Below, one piece after another: positions 1 to 13,100 of a stretch of DNA of 64,000 bases. Positions within the stretch are counted from its first letter, which is position 1; every line of letters starts with the position of its first letter. The stretch lies in assembly GCA_930367205.1 (NCBI GenBank), contig OV884013.1:91761333-91825332 (forward strand), written 5' to 3'. This DNA is from Acanthosoma haemorrhoidale. Taxonomy: Eukaryota > Arthropoda > Insecta > Hemiptera > Acanthosomatidae. The notes beneath the pieces are model-generated. The model was not told the origin of the DNA, made no database searches, and worked only from the letters and a program-made list of their open reading frames with translations. A program made the position numbers and the translations under genes.

Positions 1-540
1 GGAAAAATCAATCAATGCATTTTGGTTCCCTTAATAATTTGTAAGGATTTTTGTACCTAAGACCACTTAAAAGTTTTATAATTCGTAAGTCTCTGTCGAC
101 AATCCTGTTTTTTATTTAAAGAAAAAAACCTTCTCTCCTTCCCACTCTTCAATTCTCTTAACCATGTTTGATACATTTTTTCCGTTTACATTGGATTCAA
201 TAGCCTTCATTTTTACATAAGTTCAAAGTGCATGTCTATTTGTGAAAAAAAGGAGATTATAAAAGCCATTGCAATGGTGAGACAAAGATCAATTTGGTAA
301 AAAGCTTTAATATTCCTCCATCTATTGATTTTAAAGATCGCTACTGGCGTACATTCAAACTGGTGACTTCCCTGCACTTCAATGATCACTGGTCACATTC
401 ACAGTTAAAATTACTGTACTTCTATTTATGAACTAATTAGTTCTAGAGACAATGATTATAAAAATAATGACCCTTCGGGAAAATTTTCAAAAATGGAAAC
501 ACCAACCAGGGCCTTCGACCTCTTTTTTATTGAGCTTAAG
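1..540. other. AT-rich sequence, no gene seen
   Basis: No exon with credible splice sites or family similarity was seen here. The stretch ends where a hAT-like terminus begins at 541. Confidence 0.5.
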
Positions 541-955
541 CAGGGTTGGCCAACCCACGGCCCACCTTGAACATTTTTCTGGCCCGCGAGATTCATCCCA
601 CTTTTACAAAATAAATTTATTTTATAATGGCCAAAGTAATAAAAACAATGTATTAAAAAAATACATTATTTGTGCATCTATATATTCAAAAATGGGAAGG
701 AAAATACTTCTTCATAGTTTAAAATACAAAATTATTGTGTTTAATTTGCCAAGAGGTCATTGCTGTATTTAAGGAATATAATATTAAGAGGCATTACGAA
801 ACAAAACATAAGAAGGATTATTTGAAGTTCAATGAAGAAGTGAAACAATCTAGGCTCAAGGAGTTTAAGTCGCAATTAAAGGCTCAACAAAAAAGGTTTG
901 TTGCAGCATTACAGCAACCTTCCAATATTGTTATGAGCTATGAGCTATGAATATT
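541..955 (+). mobile_element. hAT transposon remnant (5' end plus transposase N-terminal fragment)
   Basis: The stretch from 541 begins cagggttggccaacccacgg and shortly after has ctggcccgcg, the style of terminus typical of hAT elements. It is followed at 735-947 by an open frame of about 70 residues containing CLICQEVIAVFKEYNIKRHY and KHKKDY. This is the BED/SPIN-DOC-like zinc-finger start (CxxC...HxxxxH) of hAT transposases such as those related to GTF2IRD2 and ZBED proteins. The frame ends at a stop just after the finger, and no DDE or dimerisation region follows, so the element is internally deleted or truncated. An 8-bp target duplication would be agcttaag (533-540) if the end is exact; I did not find the partner. 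Other readings, such as a host ZBED exon, are less likely because the hAT-like terminus lies only about 200 bp upstream. Confidence 0.7.
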
Positions 956-3340
956 GTGGGCTTGTATGTGAAAGAGTTTGTAATGTTAGAATACTGTTTG
1001 TGTGAGGCGAGCTCTTTATGTAGCATGTCATTAGTGATGTAAAAGAGAGCTTCTACTTTTTATACCAATACTGCTGATTTGAACGCTAGATTTTTTTTTT
1101 TTTTTTTTTTTTTTTTTGTAAATTCGGCTAAGCCCGTCAACACCATAGTATACATCAGCACTTGTGAAGGGTTAGTACGTTAGCTAGCGACAATTTGAGA
1201 CAGTTTCACAGTTATCACAAAAGTAACGTATGTTAAATTATATAAACATTCAAGTTCGATACAAATACTTTATTTACTAATGGACTCCTGAGTTTTGAAC
1301 GTCAAAGGGTAAAGAACATGTGCTATTGCGATGCAATATGAGTGGCAACGTTTAAGAGAAGTTTGACCTGGCAAGAAAGTCGGACAAGGGAAGAAAGGCC
1401 TTTGGAAGGAACAAAAAACAAGACAGGCGACGCAGGGCTAAGGAATTGCCCCTTGAACAGACACCACCTGGCCGGCATGGAATTTATATAATATAAATTA
1501 CGTAATTTATATTAATACAGATGTAAATTGATGTTCACAGTCCTGACATTTAAATCAGTTGGGGGAGTGATGATGAAAGAAGAACATTATTTTGCATAAA
1601 TTAGGCAATTTTTTTTTTGGGAATTTCCTTCGATTATGTCATTCCCAAATCTGTGATACATTATATCATGTCCCAATAATGCACTATTTTTGATCAAAAA
1701 TAAAAACAAGTAATGAATAAAATAAAAACAAGTAATGAATAAAATTAAAAATTGTTTAACCTCCAATGGCATTATCATAAAACAAGATTTCAATAATACT
1801 TTTATCTGCAAACTTAGATTATGAGATTGATCAGGTATTCTTTAACTTGTTGCTTCCATTTCATTTGTATCTGTTTCATGAAATTCACTAATATTCTAAA
1901 AAAGAAACATATGTAGGATAGGTTTATATAACTAAACTAATTGGTTTAGCACATGTCTGGACCTGACTACCTTGCCTTGTAGGTTTCAGTTATGAAATGT
2001 TAGCCTTAAATGCGTTATTTAATAAGTACAAAATTCCTGACACCCTCTTACCCAGGAGTCTATAAGGCAGGGAATATGCAGATTGTTTTATTACAATAAC
2101 ACATAAATTAGAGAGAGTCCTCACATATTATACATACTACAGTTGTAATTGTAATACCATAACACATAAGCTGGACCTTAATTAAACTATGTTTGTAGAG
2201 GATGTGTGATCTAGAAATGAACAATACCTCTGAAACCTCCTTAACAAATTTACATTTACCCCTTCAGACATAATTCAAAGACCAATACAAAAAAAACAGG
2301 ATGTAAACCAACTTTACTGCACTACAGAGGATTACATTAATGTACAAGAGACTAATCAACCTCTATTACGTCTTTATATTTGTTATGTGATTAATTTTAA
2401 TGTTTGATTAGTTGTCTAATAATTAAGGTTAATAGAAAAGATCACACTTATGTTTTTACCACTGTTTCAATTAAGCTATTACTTACAATTATTCAAATAT
2501 GTTTTTATCATTAGTGTAGAATATTAATTTAATCTTAACATCACAATTAACAATACGTAACATACCTTGGACATAAGTGGTCTAAACTTACAAAAATTCA
2601 CGTTAACTGTTCTCAATATTGTTTCTCCAATCCAAATAAAACCATCAATTGAGTGATGATAACATCTTACTTGAAAGTTTATGTCACTTCGTAAGATTTG
2701 TGGGTGAAGTGGATTCATACTTAATTTTGTGCAATCGAGGTACTTAAGTTGAGAATTGATCACCCACCAATTAATCATTATTGTAACCTCCCAACATATA
2801 ACGGTGTATTAATTAAGATATATTATGTAGATTTTTAAGTCAGCTAGCTTCAACTCCACCAAGGACAATAGACAATGATATTATTACTACATATGAAGAA
2901 AACAATAATACATATTAAGTCGATGACGGAAATACACCACAAAAATTATTTGTATGTCTACCCAAGAAGCAAAAGAAGTGGGGTTTACAGATCCTGCTAA
3001 AGCCATGCATGCTATTTAATGAAAAAACCTTTGTTTAAGCTTTGCCAAAAAGTGGTCTTGTAACTTAATGAAATATTCTAGCACTGAAATACATATTTAA
3101 ATCAAAGAACAATTCCTTGAAAAATTTTCAATACAAATTATAAAACAGCAATGTTAAATGAAAATTGAGGATCAAGTCCTCATGACAACTTATTTAAATA
3201 CAGATAGGCAAAGGATATGATTATGTTTTTACTTTAATACATAAAATAAATTATAGCTTCAGGGAAAAAAGTTAAATACATTAATTCTAATACCTATAAC
3301 TTAAATTGATATAATTTATAAATGAATACTAGCATTATAT
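956..3340. other. Gene-poor AT-rich sequence
   Basis: Contains a T27 run at 1091-1117 and a tandem 22-mer (unit around ataaaataaaaacaagtaatg) near 1698-1745. A minus-strand open frame at 2524-2778 has internal GTAAGN-like motifs and may include spliced exon pieces of the snoRNA host unit described further right, but no protein family is recognised. Confidence 0.4.
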
Positions 3341-3427
3341 ATCTACCTTTCAGACTTTCAGCAATCAGCAATTTTACATTACGGGTTCCTCAGTAGAGGG
3401 AGCCAAATTATCATCATTAAGGAAGAT
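3341..3427 (-). ncRNA. C/D-box snoRNA candidate, copy 1
   Basis: Read on the minus strand, the order is terminal stem (atcttcc), C box AATGATGA, guide ATAATTTGGCTCCCTCTA directly before a D' box CTGA, a C'-like TTGCTGAT, then D box CTGA followed by AAGGTAGAT. The ends nearly pair, with one mismatch relative to copy 2. The D' guide is identical in all three copies in the window, while the sequence before D differs between copies 1/2 and copy 3. The guide segment GGCTCCCTCT is complementary to AGAGGGAGCC, a motif I recall from the conserved 5' domain of eukaryotic 18S rRNA. By the D+5 rule it would direct 2'-O-methylation of the first G of GGGAG. Box order, spacing and length (about 87 nt) fit box C/D RNAs; the rRNA target is inference from memory. 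Confidence 0.75.
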
Positions 3428-4630
3428 TTAAAATAATGCATTAAAAGCAATCACAAAAATATTTTTTGAAATTTGGATACTTATTAGTTGCATCATTAAC
3501 TGCAGAACAATAGTTACAAACTAGCACAAGGCCTATTGCAATAGATATTATAATAGCGAGTGATGGGTCGAAAGGTGTACATTAATTTGTGAAGGCCAAG
3601 ATTAGTTTATTCCTTTGATAATGTTCATTTAACTACAGTTGCAAGTACATGAATTTATATTTTAACCCTCCGAACACCCGTACCCAGTGGATACCCCCCC
3701 CTTTTATGCACTGCAAACATTTCCTTGCATTCTAGAAAAATGGGTCTGTGATCACCCTATTTACTGCATAGAGACTGGAAAAAGACTATTATTCTTATTT
3801 TGACTGCAGCTTGGCAAAAAACTGACTGAACCCATGATCTAGAAACAAATGAATAATTCAGGTGTTTAAAACGTGCCAAAAGAACTACACGAGTTAATGG
3901 AGTGCAGCTTAAAAACCTTTCAGAATGACTTAGAGGAACAAATGAATGATGTCTCCGGCCAGGAGGGTTCTGGGTAGACAACTTACCTCCAGTCAATCAG
4001 CTGAAGAAGATACTTCTGACCAAGGAACATAAGACACTGAAGTCGACACAAAATCCCATAGTTGCAAGAAATATGCGTGCTAAGGATACCGAAGCATTGT
4101 ATGCAAAGAGTGTAATAATTAAAAAATGTTTTGAAAGATCTTAGAATTTACAGAACTTGCTCTTCTTTGTTCAATGCTTTCATTTATTGCATTTACTGAC
4201 AAAATCAGAGGAATAGCTAGCCCCGCACAAAACGTATTTTCTAGCCTTGCCTGTAATTTAGTGGCAAACTACGTGCGAGGCAGATATCGGTGACCGTTGT
4301 GGGAGGGACGGGGCCATAGTCAACTCATACTAAACAAATAATATTAATTATGCCTTCCAGATATTCGATATCCTACCTTTCAATATGTATAAATGCAATT
4401 TTCCCTCCCTGAAGTCTTCCTAGTTTCTTGAAAAAATAAATAAACTTGTAGCTACAACTAAAAGGAATCAATGCCACAACTAAAAGTAATAATTACTAAA
4501 TCACATGTAAAGTGCTTCACTTAAATGGTGCCAGACTTAAATATGTACACTACTCACTACCCTTAACCCAAATATCGATCAGTCAATAAGTAAAAAATTG
4601 TGAAGCCTCCATAGGTTATTAGGATTATAA

Positions 4631-4720
4631 ATCTACCTGTCAGACTTTCAGCAATCAGCAATTTATATATATTACGGGTTCCTCAGTAGAGGGAGCCAAA
4701 TTATCATCATTAAGGTAGAT
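4631..4720 (-). ncRNA. C/D-box snoRNA candidate, copy 2
   Basis: This is the best-formed copy. It has a terminal stem ATCTACC/GGTAGAT (seven perfect pairs), C box AATGATGA three bases inside the stem, the conserved D' guide TTTGGCTCCCTCTA before CTGA, C'-like GCTGATT, and D box CTGA three bases before the closing stem. It lies about 1.29 kb from copy 1, consistent with each copy sitting in its own intron of a minus-strand host. Confidence 0.8.
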
Positions 4721-5600
4721 ATAAAATAATGCAAACAAAAGTTTGCTTTGAGCTATGAGTATTTATGAGCAATACTAACCGCTATGAATAGATTGTTACT
4801 TAAATAAGGTTATGTTAATAAACATTAGTTGTGGTATTGATCCCCCACTATTTTTAATAATTGTTAGCTAAATAAAAACAGAATCAGGCCTCAAACCCTT
4901 ATATTATTTTTTGTATACAAAATTTTAAACTCAATATAAAGAGAGATTAAACATTTTCATAATGATATCAACTTAAGAATAATAAATTAGAAAAAATAGA
5001 TTTTATTATTTTAATCTCTATTTGGTTGTTATTTAATTACTTAGCTACATTAATAAGTAATAATGACGAGTCATTATCCAAAAAGACAACACCCCTTACA
5101 TTACTTACAAGTTAAATTGTATTGAATGTATAATTTAAGGAAATCATTACACATCTGATAGAGTCGATCAGTAAATAAGAAAGTTTTTATTAAACTAAAC
5201 ATTGCCTTGGATCTGTTAAGACTGTTTATTTAATTAATCAATATTATATTAGTAAAAGAGATGTACATAACTCCTGACCCCTGTAAGAGAGTCAACTTTT
5301 TTCCCCCGTATGAAAATAGAATTGAGAGATGCATGTGGTATATAAGACTCACTTTAATTGTTCTACATCAATAAACAAAACTAGATCGCTTTAAATATGT
5401 TAAGAACTAAAAATTGATTAATAGTAATTAATTTAATGCTGTTTCCATAATGCACAAATAAAGAAACTACACAAAAAAAATAGCATATACTAGTAAAATA
5501 TATCAATTTAATTGTTGTTAACCACGGAATGCTTACAGTTATTAAAAATCAGAGGTAAAATAAGATAACAAACAATCGTTTTTTATTATTATTTACACTT

Positions 5601-5687
5601 TGCCTTTCAGATTTTAAGCAGATATCAGCAATTTGAAATATTACGGGTTCCTCAGTAGAGGGAGCCAAATTATCATCATTAAGGCAG
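5601..5687 (-). ncRNA. C/D-box snoRNA candidate, copy 3
   Basis: Same C box, D' guide and D' box as copies 1 and 2. The sequence before the D box is different (ATATCTGCTTAAAAT before CTGA). The terminal stem is TGCCTT/AAGGCA, whereas copy 2 has TACC/GGTA, so both sides changed together and pairing is kept. The 3' guide has drifted and is probably not functional, which points to D' as the working guide. Confidence 0.78.
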
Positions 5688-6809
5688 ATTTAAAAAAAAA
5701 AAAAATTATTTAATCTTTACAAAAAGTACTAATATATTGATAATGTTGGCTGACACTGATATTAATGTTGACTAGTTTGACAAACCTATAGCAATGACAT
5801 GACATATAATTACTTCAAACCTACTCTGAAATGAAAGAACTAAATTTAAAATCGAAAACCTCGTAGTTACAAGGATGTTATGTCACCTACAAACTTAATT
5901 GTGAATTTATTCCAAAACATGAAATAAATTTGTAAATATGGTATAAATGTGATTATTAATCACAATTACCTAAGGAATACTAGAATTTTGTTTCAATAAA
6001 GATTTATTATTAATTCAATATTAGGAATAATGCCTGGATAATTATCATAATGGACATAACTACTGATATAAACCTAAACTTTTTAATGTTTTAATTTTCT
6101 CACGAGAACAATGCTGTCAAATTTAAAGTAAATGATTACTTTTTTGGTTACTATTGAAATTAAGATAAAAGGTGAACTGCAATAGGGCCAATTAAAAATG
6201 TTAATAGCATAAACTAATGAAACTTATAGTCCACCATACAACATCTAATATGTCGATAACTTACAATATAAATATTAATATTGAAGATTTGTATGTGATC
6301 TTTATTAATAGAATAATTAAATCAATCAATCAATCAATAAGATGTGACAATGTACATATAATAAGTGTTTGGTATCAAATGTAAGTTGTGCATAAAATGT
6401 TATTATACATAAAACATAAGATTATCTGATGAATAATAAATGTAATAATATAAATAAATCCATAAGTTAGTAATTAACTTCTAATATTAAGTAATTGAAA
6501 AGCCCATGAAGTTCATTTTCCTTTCACCAGAAGGTACAGTAATTGTATAGTTTCCTTTTAACAGATTCCTTAATAACTTGAACAGGAGAGATGTTTAACT
6601 GAATAAAAATTATCATCTATAAAGCTGACTTATTAACTGGAATAAAACGATTTAAAAAATGTATTAAATTAGGAAGTTCAGCATTTATTTTGCACTCAAT
6701 GGATTAACATGGATTTTCCTAAAATGGCTGGAACTGGGTCACCTCCCCTCCATCAATATATAAGTTACATTGTTAACAACGAAGTATTTAGAAAATATAC
6801 CCAACTTAC

Positions 6810-7110
6810 AAGTTTTGGCTGCCACCAGTGTACACAGGATTATACATGTTTAGTGTTTTGTCCCTTCTGAACTGAAGGAGTAAAAATCAATCTCGAAACG
6901 AATTTCTTCCCGTCCCTCGTGATTTCCTACAAGAAAAGAACAATAATCAATTAGTGCTCTTGTCTAGGTAAATGTAATAAACATGGAGGAGATATGACAA
7001 GATGTTTCGGCATAATCAAAAGTTAATGGAGAAAACTTTAAGCGGGTGAAAGACGAACCTTTCAGATCGGTGAACAAAGAGAAAATGGCAGCTAACCAGG
7101 CTTGCGACGA
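6810..7110 (-). ncRNA. First exons of a snoRNA host transcript (non-coding or short-ORF)
   Basis: On the minus strand an exon ending ...GATCTGAAAG is followed by GTTCGT (donor near 7060). A pyrimidine-rich acceptor cttttcttgtag precedes an exon at 6810-6926, which ends at a strong donor AAAACTT|GTAAGTT. The 117-nt exon has stops in several frames. It carries a late ATG (MYNPVYTGG...) that could start a coding frame, but no continuing coding exon was recognised downstream. Position and strand fit a host for the three snoRNA candidates at 3.3-5.7 kb, and the 5' region has a pyrimidine stretch (CATTTTCTCTTTGTTC) like TOP promoters of snoRNA hosts. The host assignment is inference. Confidence 0.5.
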
Positions 7111-7139
7111 GAGATCTTACCGCATACGTGGCCAAATAT

Positions 7140-7151
7140 TGCGCATGCGCA
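7140..7151 (-). promoter_or_regulatory. NRF1/Ewg-type palindrome
   Basis: Exact 12-bp palindrome tgcgcatgcgca, the consensus for the NRF1/alpha-Pal (insect Ewg) factor. It lies a few tens of bases upstream of the presumed minus-strand start of the snoRNA host unit, in a locally GC-richer patch. It could also drive plus-strand transcription, but no plus-strand gene was seen nearby. Confidence 0.6.
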
Positions 7152-7159
7152 CAAAACTA

Positions 7160-10100
7160 CTATAAACCAATTTTCCTCTCCAAACTACCTTAAATGTTAT
7201 TCTAGTTTAAATTCAAAGGTTTGACATGTTTTATTTCGATTAGCTTGTTAGAAAAACAAACCAAAACATTACTGGCCAATTTATTTCGGATTACAATTTT
7301 ACTTATTTCCAGTTCAAATTATCCCCCCATTTTCTGTATTATTGATTTACTGGACAACTGCCTTTTAAATACTTTTTTTTTTTCAATTCATTGATCGTTT
7401 ATTTCAATTATTACGATTTCAATGTTACTTGGGGGATAATTTCATTAAACGTTAAAAAAAAAACGTAACATTTATTCTGAATTTACAGTGAGCGTAATAT
7501 TGCTAGATATTCACAAATTACTCTTCTACTTTATTCACACCATATTCTTATGAAACTATGTAATATACACATACTTATACATACAATTAATAGAGATAAT
7601 GCATGATTTCTCAAAAACAAATTTCAGATCGCACACTTCAGAAAAAGTTTTGTTGTCCTAAAAATCTGAAAATTAGTATATCACATGTTACTCTTCTGTT
7701 GTACTTATAACAACACGACGATTAAATTAATGCCTAAACTAAGAAAATTTATAGTGTTTTCAGTAAATATTTACTTTGGTGCACTTTGGTATTTTACAAC
7801 TCTTGTGTGTACCTTAGTTGTTAAATTCTGAGTTACGACATTAAAAGTTTTAGAAAACAAATTCTATTTCTTGGCTCTAAATAAAATTACTTTTTTCCAT
7901 GACATCGTAATAAATGTGTTTTATCACAGATGCAAAAACAGATGTTAAACTTTCTGATAAATAAAAAAGAAATTATATAGCTGTATCATGTAGTTTGAAT
8001 GAACTCAGCTCTGTAAATTCAATAGTTAAGTGGAGGTAAAATGGATTGTATGGTAGATATGAAGTTCCTCTTCTCTTGATGTAATGGGAAGCAGACTATA
8101 AAACAAAAATTGCGCAACATTTTAAAATCGATATTTTTTTTTTTAATTGTCTAATTAATTCAAATATTTTTGGTTTCTACCTGATTGAATATTTTGTATA
8201 GTTAAACGTGTTAAGATGAATAATCAATAAAAAAAGCTTGTGGGAACGATTATATTGACAGTTTTAATGGCTGTTTGTAATAATAGTACAATGCAGACCC
8301 AACACATAGCATATTATTAATCAGAATATCAGGTGGTTAATTTGATGGACTAGAGACTTGATATGATAGAGAGATACTAAATAATTATAAATGACCATTA
8401 TTTTCTTTAGGGTTGCTTTTAGTTATATTATCATTGGGTCATTAAATGAGACTGCCATGCTCTAATCCACTGTTTAAGTCAAAAGACTTACTGTAAATTA
8501 TTGTTTAAAAAGACACAAATGCATAATGTTAATAAGGAAGTTGAACTTTAATTTGATAACCTACTAAAATTAAATTAACATATATTTTTAAATACCAAGT
8601 AATTAATGATACTTAATCATGTCTTTGGTAGCTTCAACATCGTTTAAAGGATAACTTTAGTTAAGTTAATAAATGAAAAGGGTTTACCTGCTTTTTCCTT
8701 CTTTCCTCTTTTAGATCTATTTCAATAGCTGTGCTTGAAAATACTTAAAAACCTTAGGGTAATTATACTGGCCATTGAATCCACAATTTATTTTGAAGAC
8801 GATATAATTGTGAGCCAAGGAGAATGTATAATGTGAAGTTACCCCTACTGGGATGAGCAAATACAGGTTTTTAAATGTTTTGCAGGTCAGGTTGTGACAA
8901 TTGGTTCAGTTAACATAAAATTCTACTGTTCTTAGATAAGGTCCCCTTTCCTAGAAAACGGAGATTAGACTTAGCTAGAGCAACTCTCGCCATTTAAGAG
9001 CGATAGGCGTTTAAAAGTTTTGCAGGTCGATTCACACTTTTGATGGGTCTGTTACTATATAATCGTGTGTGAAATACACACTTAATATAAACACAAAATC
9101 TTGCAAACAGCTAAGAAAGATGAGAAATTGAATGTTTACTCCTACCATCTTCATCCCTTTATATTCAACACATTTAATGTACTTTTTGAAGGTTTTATTT
9201 TAATAAAACTTATTCTTATTAATAATTGAAATTGCTTGTAAATGTGTTACTATAAACTGATAATATTAACACAAAATTTTATTTAAATATCACTAATAAC
9301 GTATATATATCCGATCAAATACTAATACGAAGGGCTATCGTTTTCCCTACAGATTCAATGGACATTCAGTTCATGCATTTAGAATTCATATTTCATGAAG
9401 CAATCATATCTCTCCCCCTCACCGTCTATATGTGGCGCACGCCAGACTACACACATGGCAGCCCTAGAAAATTGTGGCTGGCTCATTTGCCCCTATGTTA
9501 TCAATTATACCTCTCAGGTTGTAATAGATTACTATGAATCCTCTTCCCATATTGAGAAAAGGATGATGATTAAGAGGTTTTTCTTGTACAATATTAAGGA
9601 GGACAAATTTGGTAAAGGAAAAAATACAAACATTTAATAAAAAATGTATTAATGTGCCAAACAAGTTAAGAACAACATAGTGTGAATTTTTTATATTTCT
9701 GCAGATTAAAACAGTAGTCACGAATGAATATTTCATTGGAAGGCAAAAATGCAACAAAATTAAGTAAAATCAAATTGCTATCTAAATAAATCTAAAGTAT
9801 AGATATTTATAAATAAAATATATATCAATTAATAATTTTAACATAGTACTGCATCAAGAGTAAATAAAGAAAATAGACAATCACATTCACTTTTAATAAT
9901 TCTAGCAAACTTTCTCTATCAATACTGAAAATTTCACCATGTTTGTGCCAGTCACTTCATAAATCAATTTCAATAAAAAAAAAATTAGCACCAACTACCC
10001 ACACCATAACATACTAAGAACAATCCAACAGAATACTGAAATGCAATACAAATTAATGGCAAATTAAACAAACATATTAAAACATAAAACCTGCTTATGG

Positions 10101-13100
10101 CATGAGATTAATATACGACTTATAAATCTACTTATATTACCAATTATAAATTTTAAAATCTTGCCAGTGATGTTTTAATCACACTCTGGCTTTAACAAAT
10201 ATTATACTTTATAAAAGTATCATAATATTATAAATGTTTAAACAATAACACACTATAATATATAATTTAATATCTAAATAAAATACTTTAATGTAGAAGG
10301 CACAATATATGATTGCATATTACAATATTCCACAACTATTTCATGGCCATAACAATTTTTAAATCAGATAATCATCATGTTTTGTATGACATTTAAAAAC
10401 AAGAGACAATAAAAATTAACAAATTAACAAAACAAAAGCAATCAAATAAGTAGCAAAAAATACTTAGTTTAATATCGTTAACAATTTCTTCACTTATATA
10501 GTATACTAATAAATTTTAAAATTTATTTCATAAATGTCATGTAGTACTTCTTTACTACTGGCTCATATCACTTAATTCTCTATGTTAGGTATACTCACAT
10601 TGAAAATTGTAATTGACAACGATCAATTATTACCAACTGACAAATACGGTGGTCAAAAAGAGAGATCATATAAAGACAGTAATAATAATCATAATAATAT
10701 TGAAAAAAATACTAGATAATGGCGTTACCAGGTCTTACTAAATATAGGAACATCTTGAGGTATAATAATGAACCAATTTTTTTTTTTAAAGAGTACTAAA
10801 ACAATCAAAATTCAAAGCTATAAGAAAATTTGGTGAAGTGACATAAAAATTGAACTATTAAATGATCATATAAATCATAAGCAATCCTTCATAACTTCTT
10901 TGCATCATGTAAATTTACTGAAGCACAACAAAAACAATTACTACAAAAGATTAAGGAACGATTCAGAAACTTGACTATAAAGGCTAATAATCTGGAGCCC
11001 ATGTTGGCTTTTGTCATGCAACAAGAATGGCTTATGATAAAATGGAGGGGGAAGGTCAAGCAATAACAGTACAGTCAAAGGGAAGCATTTCAAATGAGTC
11101 TTGGACTGGCAGAGAGCAGATAGGAACACATGAAGCTACTATGATCAAGAAAAAATAAAATAGATTTTTATTTGTATTATCAAGTAGTCTTATAAGTATC
11201 CCTCAGTATTGTTTCTTTACTTTATACAACTTTGATTGTGTGTACACACCTATTTTTATATATAAATAAAAACTATTATTTAGTCTGTTATTTTTAAGAA
11301 CATGGGCTGTAGGAATTCTGTTGTCCTTTCAGTATCTCCGAGACAAATGCCCTCTCAAAAAAAGTCAACTCTCTTGCAAGGTATGGAGATACAATGTCTA
11401 AGGAAGGTAAAGAGTTGGCGAGGCTGCATAAGAATAAACCTCAAAATCAAACCTCAGGAAGAATTATTAGAAGAAAACCATATTAGTCACATCTCATGTT
11501 TGGTAGATAGCAAACTAGTTAAGGCAGTGTAGGAAGTTATGGTAGACTACTAGGAGGATTAGCCTGAGAAGAAAGTGAGAAAGAAGGAGGTTGGGGCTGC
11601 CACATAAGGGACGGTAACTAAGAACAAGAATTAATGATGCGGATTAAGAGCTAAGGGGTGTGTCCAAATCTAGAGAAAATTCAGCACAAATTTAAGATCA
11701 TGTAGAGAATTAGAATTACTCCTTTCCTGACAGAGCAAGGATGTTTCCAGTGCATGGAGACAGATTGTCATGTCAATTTACTGACAGCTCTTAACACTCT
11801 AGTTAATGTTTGGAGAAGAGTTACATGTACTAACTTAACAGATGAGTTCATTTAGATTTGAAAACTTAATGAAGAACCTAAAGAAAGTTCAAAGCAAAAT
11901 GAAACTCATTTTGAGAATTACAGGGTTGGTTGAATAAAGCTGAGAAATGCAGCATGTTCATATGTCTTAACTCTTAATGCAACATTCAAGGGAGAAGAAC
12001 CTTATACCCTTCGCTCCAAATCCTGTCATAATAGGGATCTCTAGCATCAACATATTAATTTTGTAATCCAAATGCTTAAGAGGCGAAGGATTGCATACTG
12101 ATTATATCTACAAATAACCTAATTTAAATTTTAAAAAAGTAATAATAATCACTGATTAAAACTGTAATAAGACCTTTATAACTGTTAGTATCCTCTTTGG
12201 TGTTCATTATCTCACATAAGGAAAAACTTCCCCCCACAGAAGTCTTATTCTAAAGTTGCTTGATCGGAACAACTGCCATTTCAATTCTTAATTATTACCA
12301 ACTCGCTACTTCTGTGAGTATCTTAATATTCAGATCTGAAGAGACAAGTTTCACTGGCGAAATACTTGCTATTTCTCATTTTCTTTACTTTACAAAACCT
12401 TTCTAGCAGTCTCAAACTCTATTCCCCACCACCAACATCATTTATACCCTTATATTTACAATATAATACTTTTGTCAATGGTAATTTATCTGATAATATT
12501 CTTAATACTTCTTAACCATTATTACATTTACCAGTCACTGAGTATGGCTTCATAATAATAAAATTGAAAGTATAACATCTTGATCACTTTTTTTTTTAAA
12601 TTGTATAAATACACTACTGGCTAAAAATTAGTGCATTGCCAAATATTTGTCCCCCTATGATAGGCGTCTTCATAGTTTAAGACGCCAGTCAGCAAAATGT
12701 ATTATAAACCCTGGACTTGTTCCAGAACATTGGACTTTCACATAAGTAAGGACTTCCTTATGCTGTATTATGTTGATGTTTACCAGAACTAATAGAACTA
12801 CCACCACAACACAATAATAGCAAAACTAACTCATCAGTTAATAAGTATGCAAACTTATTTCATTTTTACAGCTATCAAGGCACTTAGCGAATTAGTTATT
12901 ATCCAGTGCCATTGGTTGACTGGGGGGGGGGGGGGTAATGTGGGGCCAAAATAAAAATTATTTAATATAAATGAAAAAAAAAATTAAAATAGAACTGATG
13001 TAAATTCATTTAGATAAACAGAAAAACTTAAAGCAGATTGGAGTGCTATTGAAATAAATGAGATGTATGGCGCACCCATTAATAAATAAGTACCAAGATT

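Noticed and set aside
2524..2778. 84-codon minus-strand open frame with internal donor-like sites
   Set aside because: No family similarity and no compatible acceptor/donor pair leading to other coding exons; may be non-coding exon material of the snoRNA host.
3341..3427. Reading the three repeats as mutually exclusive plus-strand exons (each starts after ...tttcag)
   Set aside because: Only copy 2 has a GT donor, the frames are not open consistently, and the minus strand gives a complete C/D snoRNA architecture with a paired terminal stem.
3757..3996. 79-codon minus-strand open frame
   Set aside because: No domain, no splice context, and it lies between two snoRNA candidates where intron sequence is expected.
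7074..7172. Plus-strand short frame starting MAANQACDERSYRIRGQ at the promoter patch
   Set aside because: Only about 26 codons and no following exon; more likely the antisense of the host gene's 5' exon.
9395..9757. Overlapping open frames on both strands
   Set aside because: They overlap each other and show no recognisable protein family.
12600..12720. Possible Tc1 terminus
   Set aside because: Only one end-like sequence was seen, with no partner inverted repeat or transposase.
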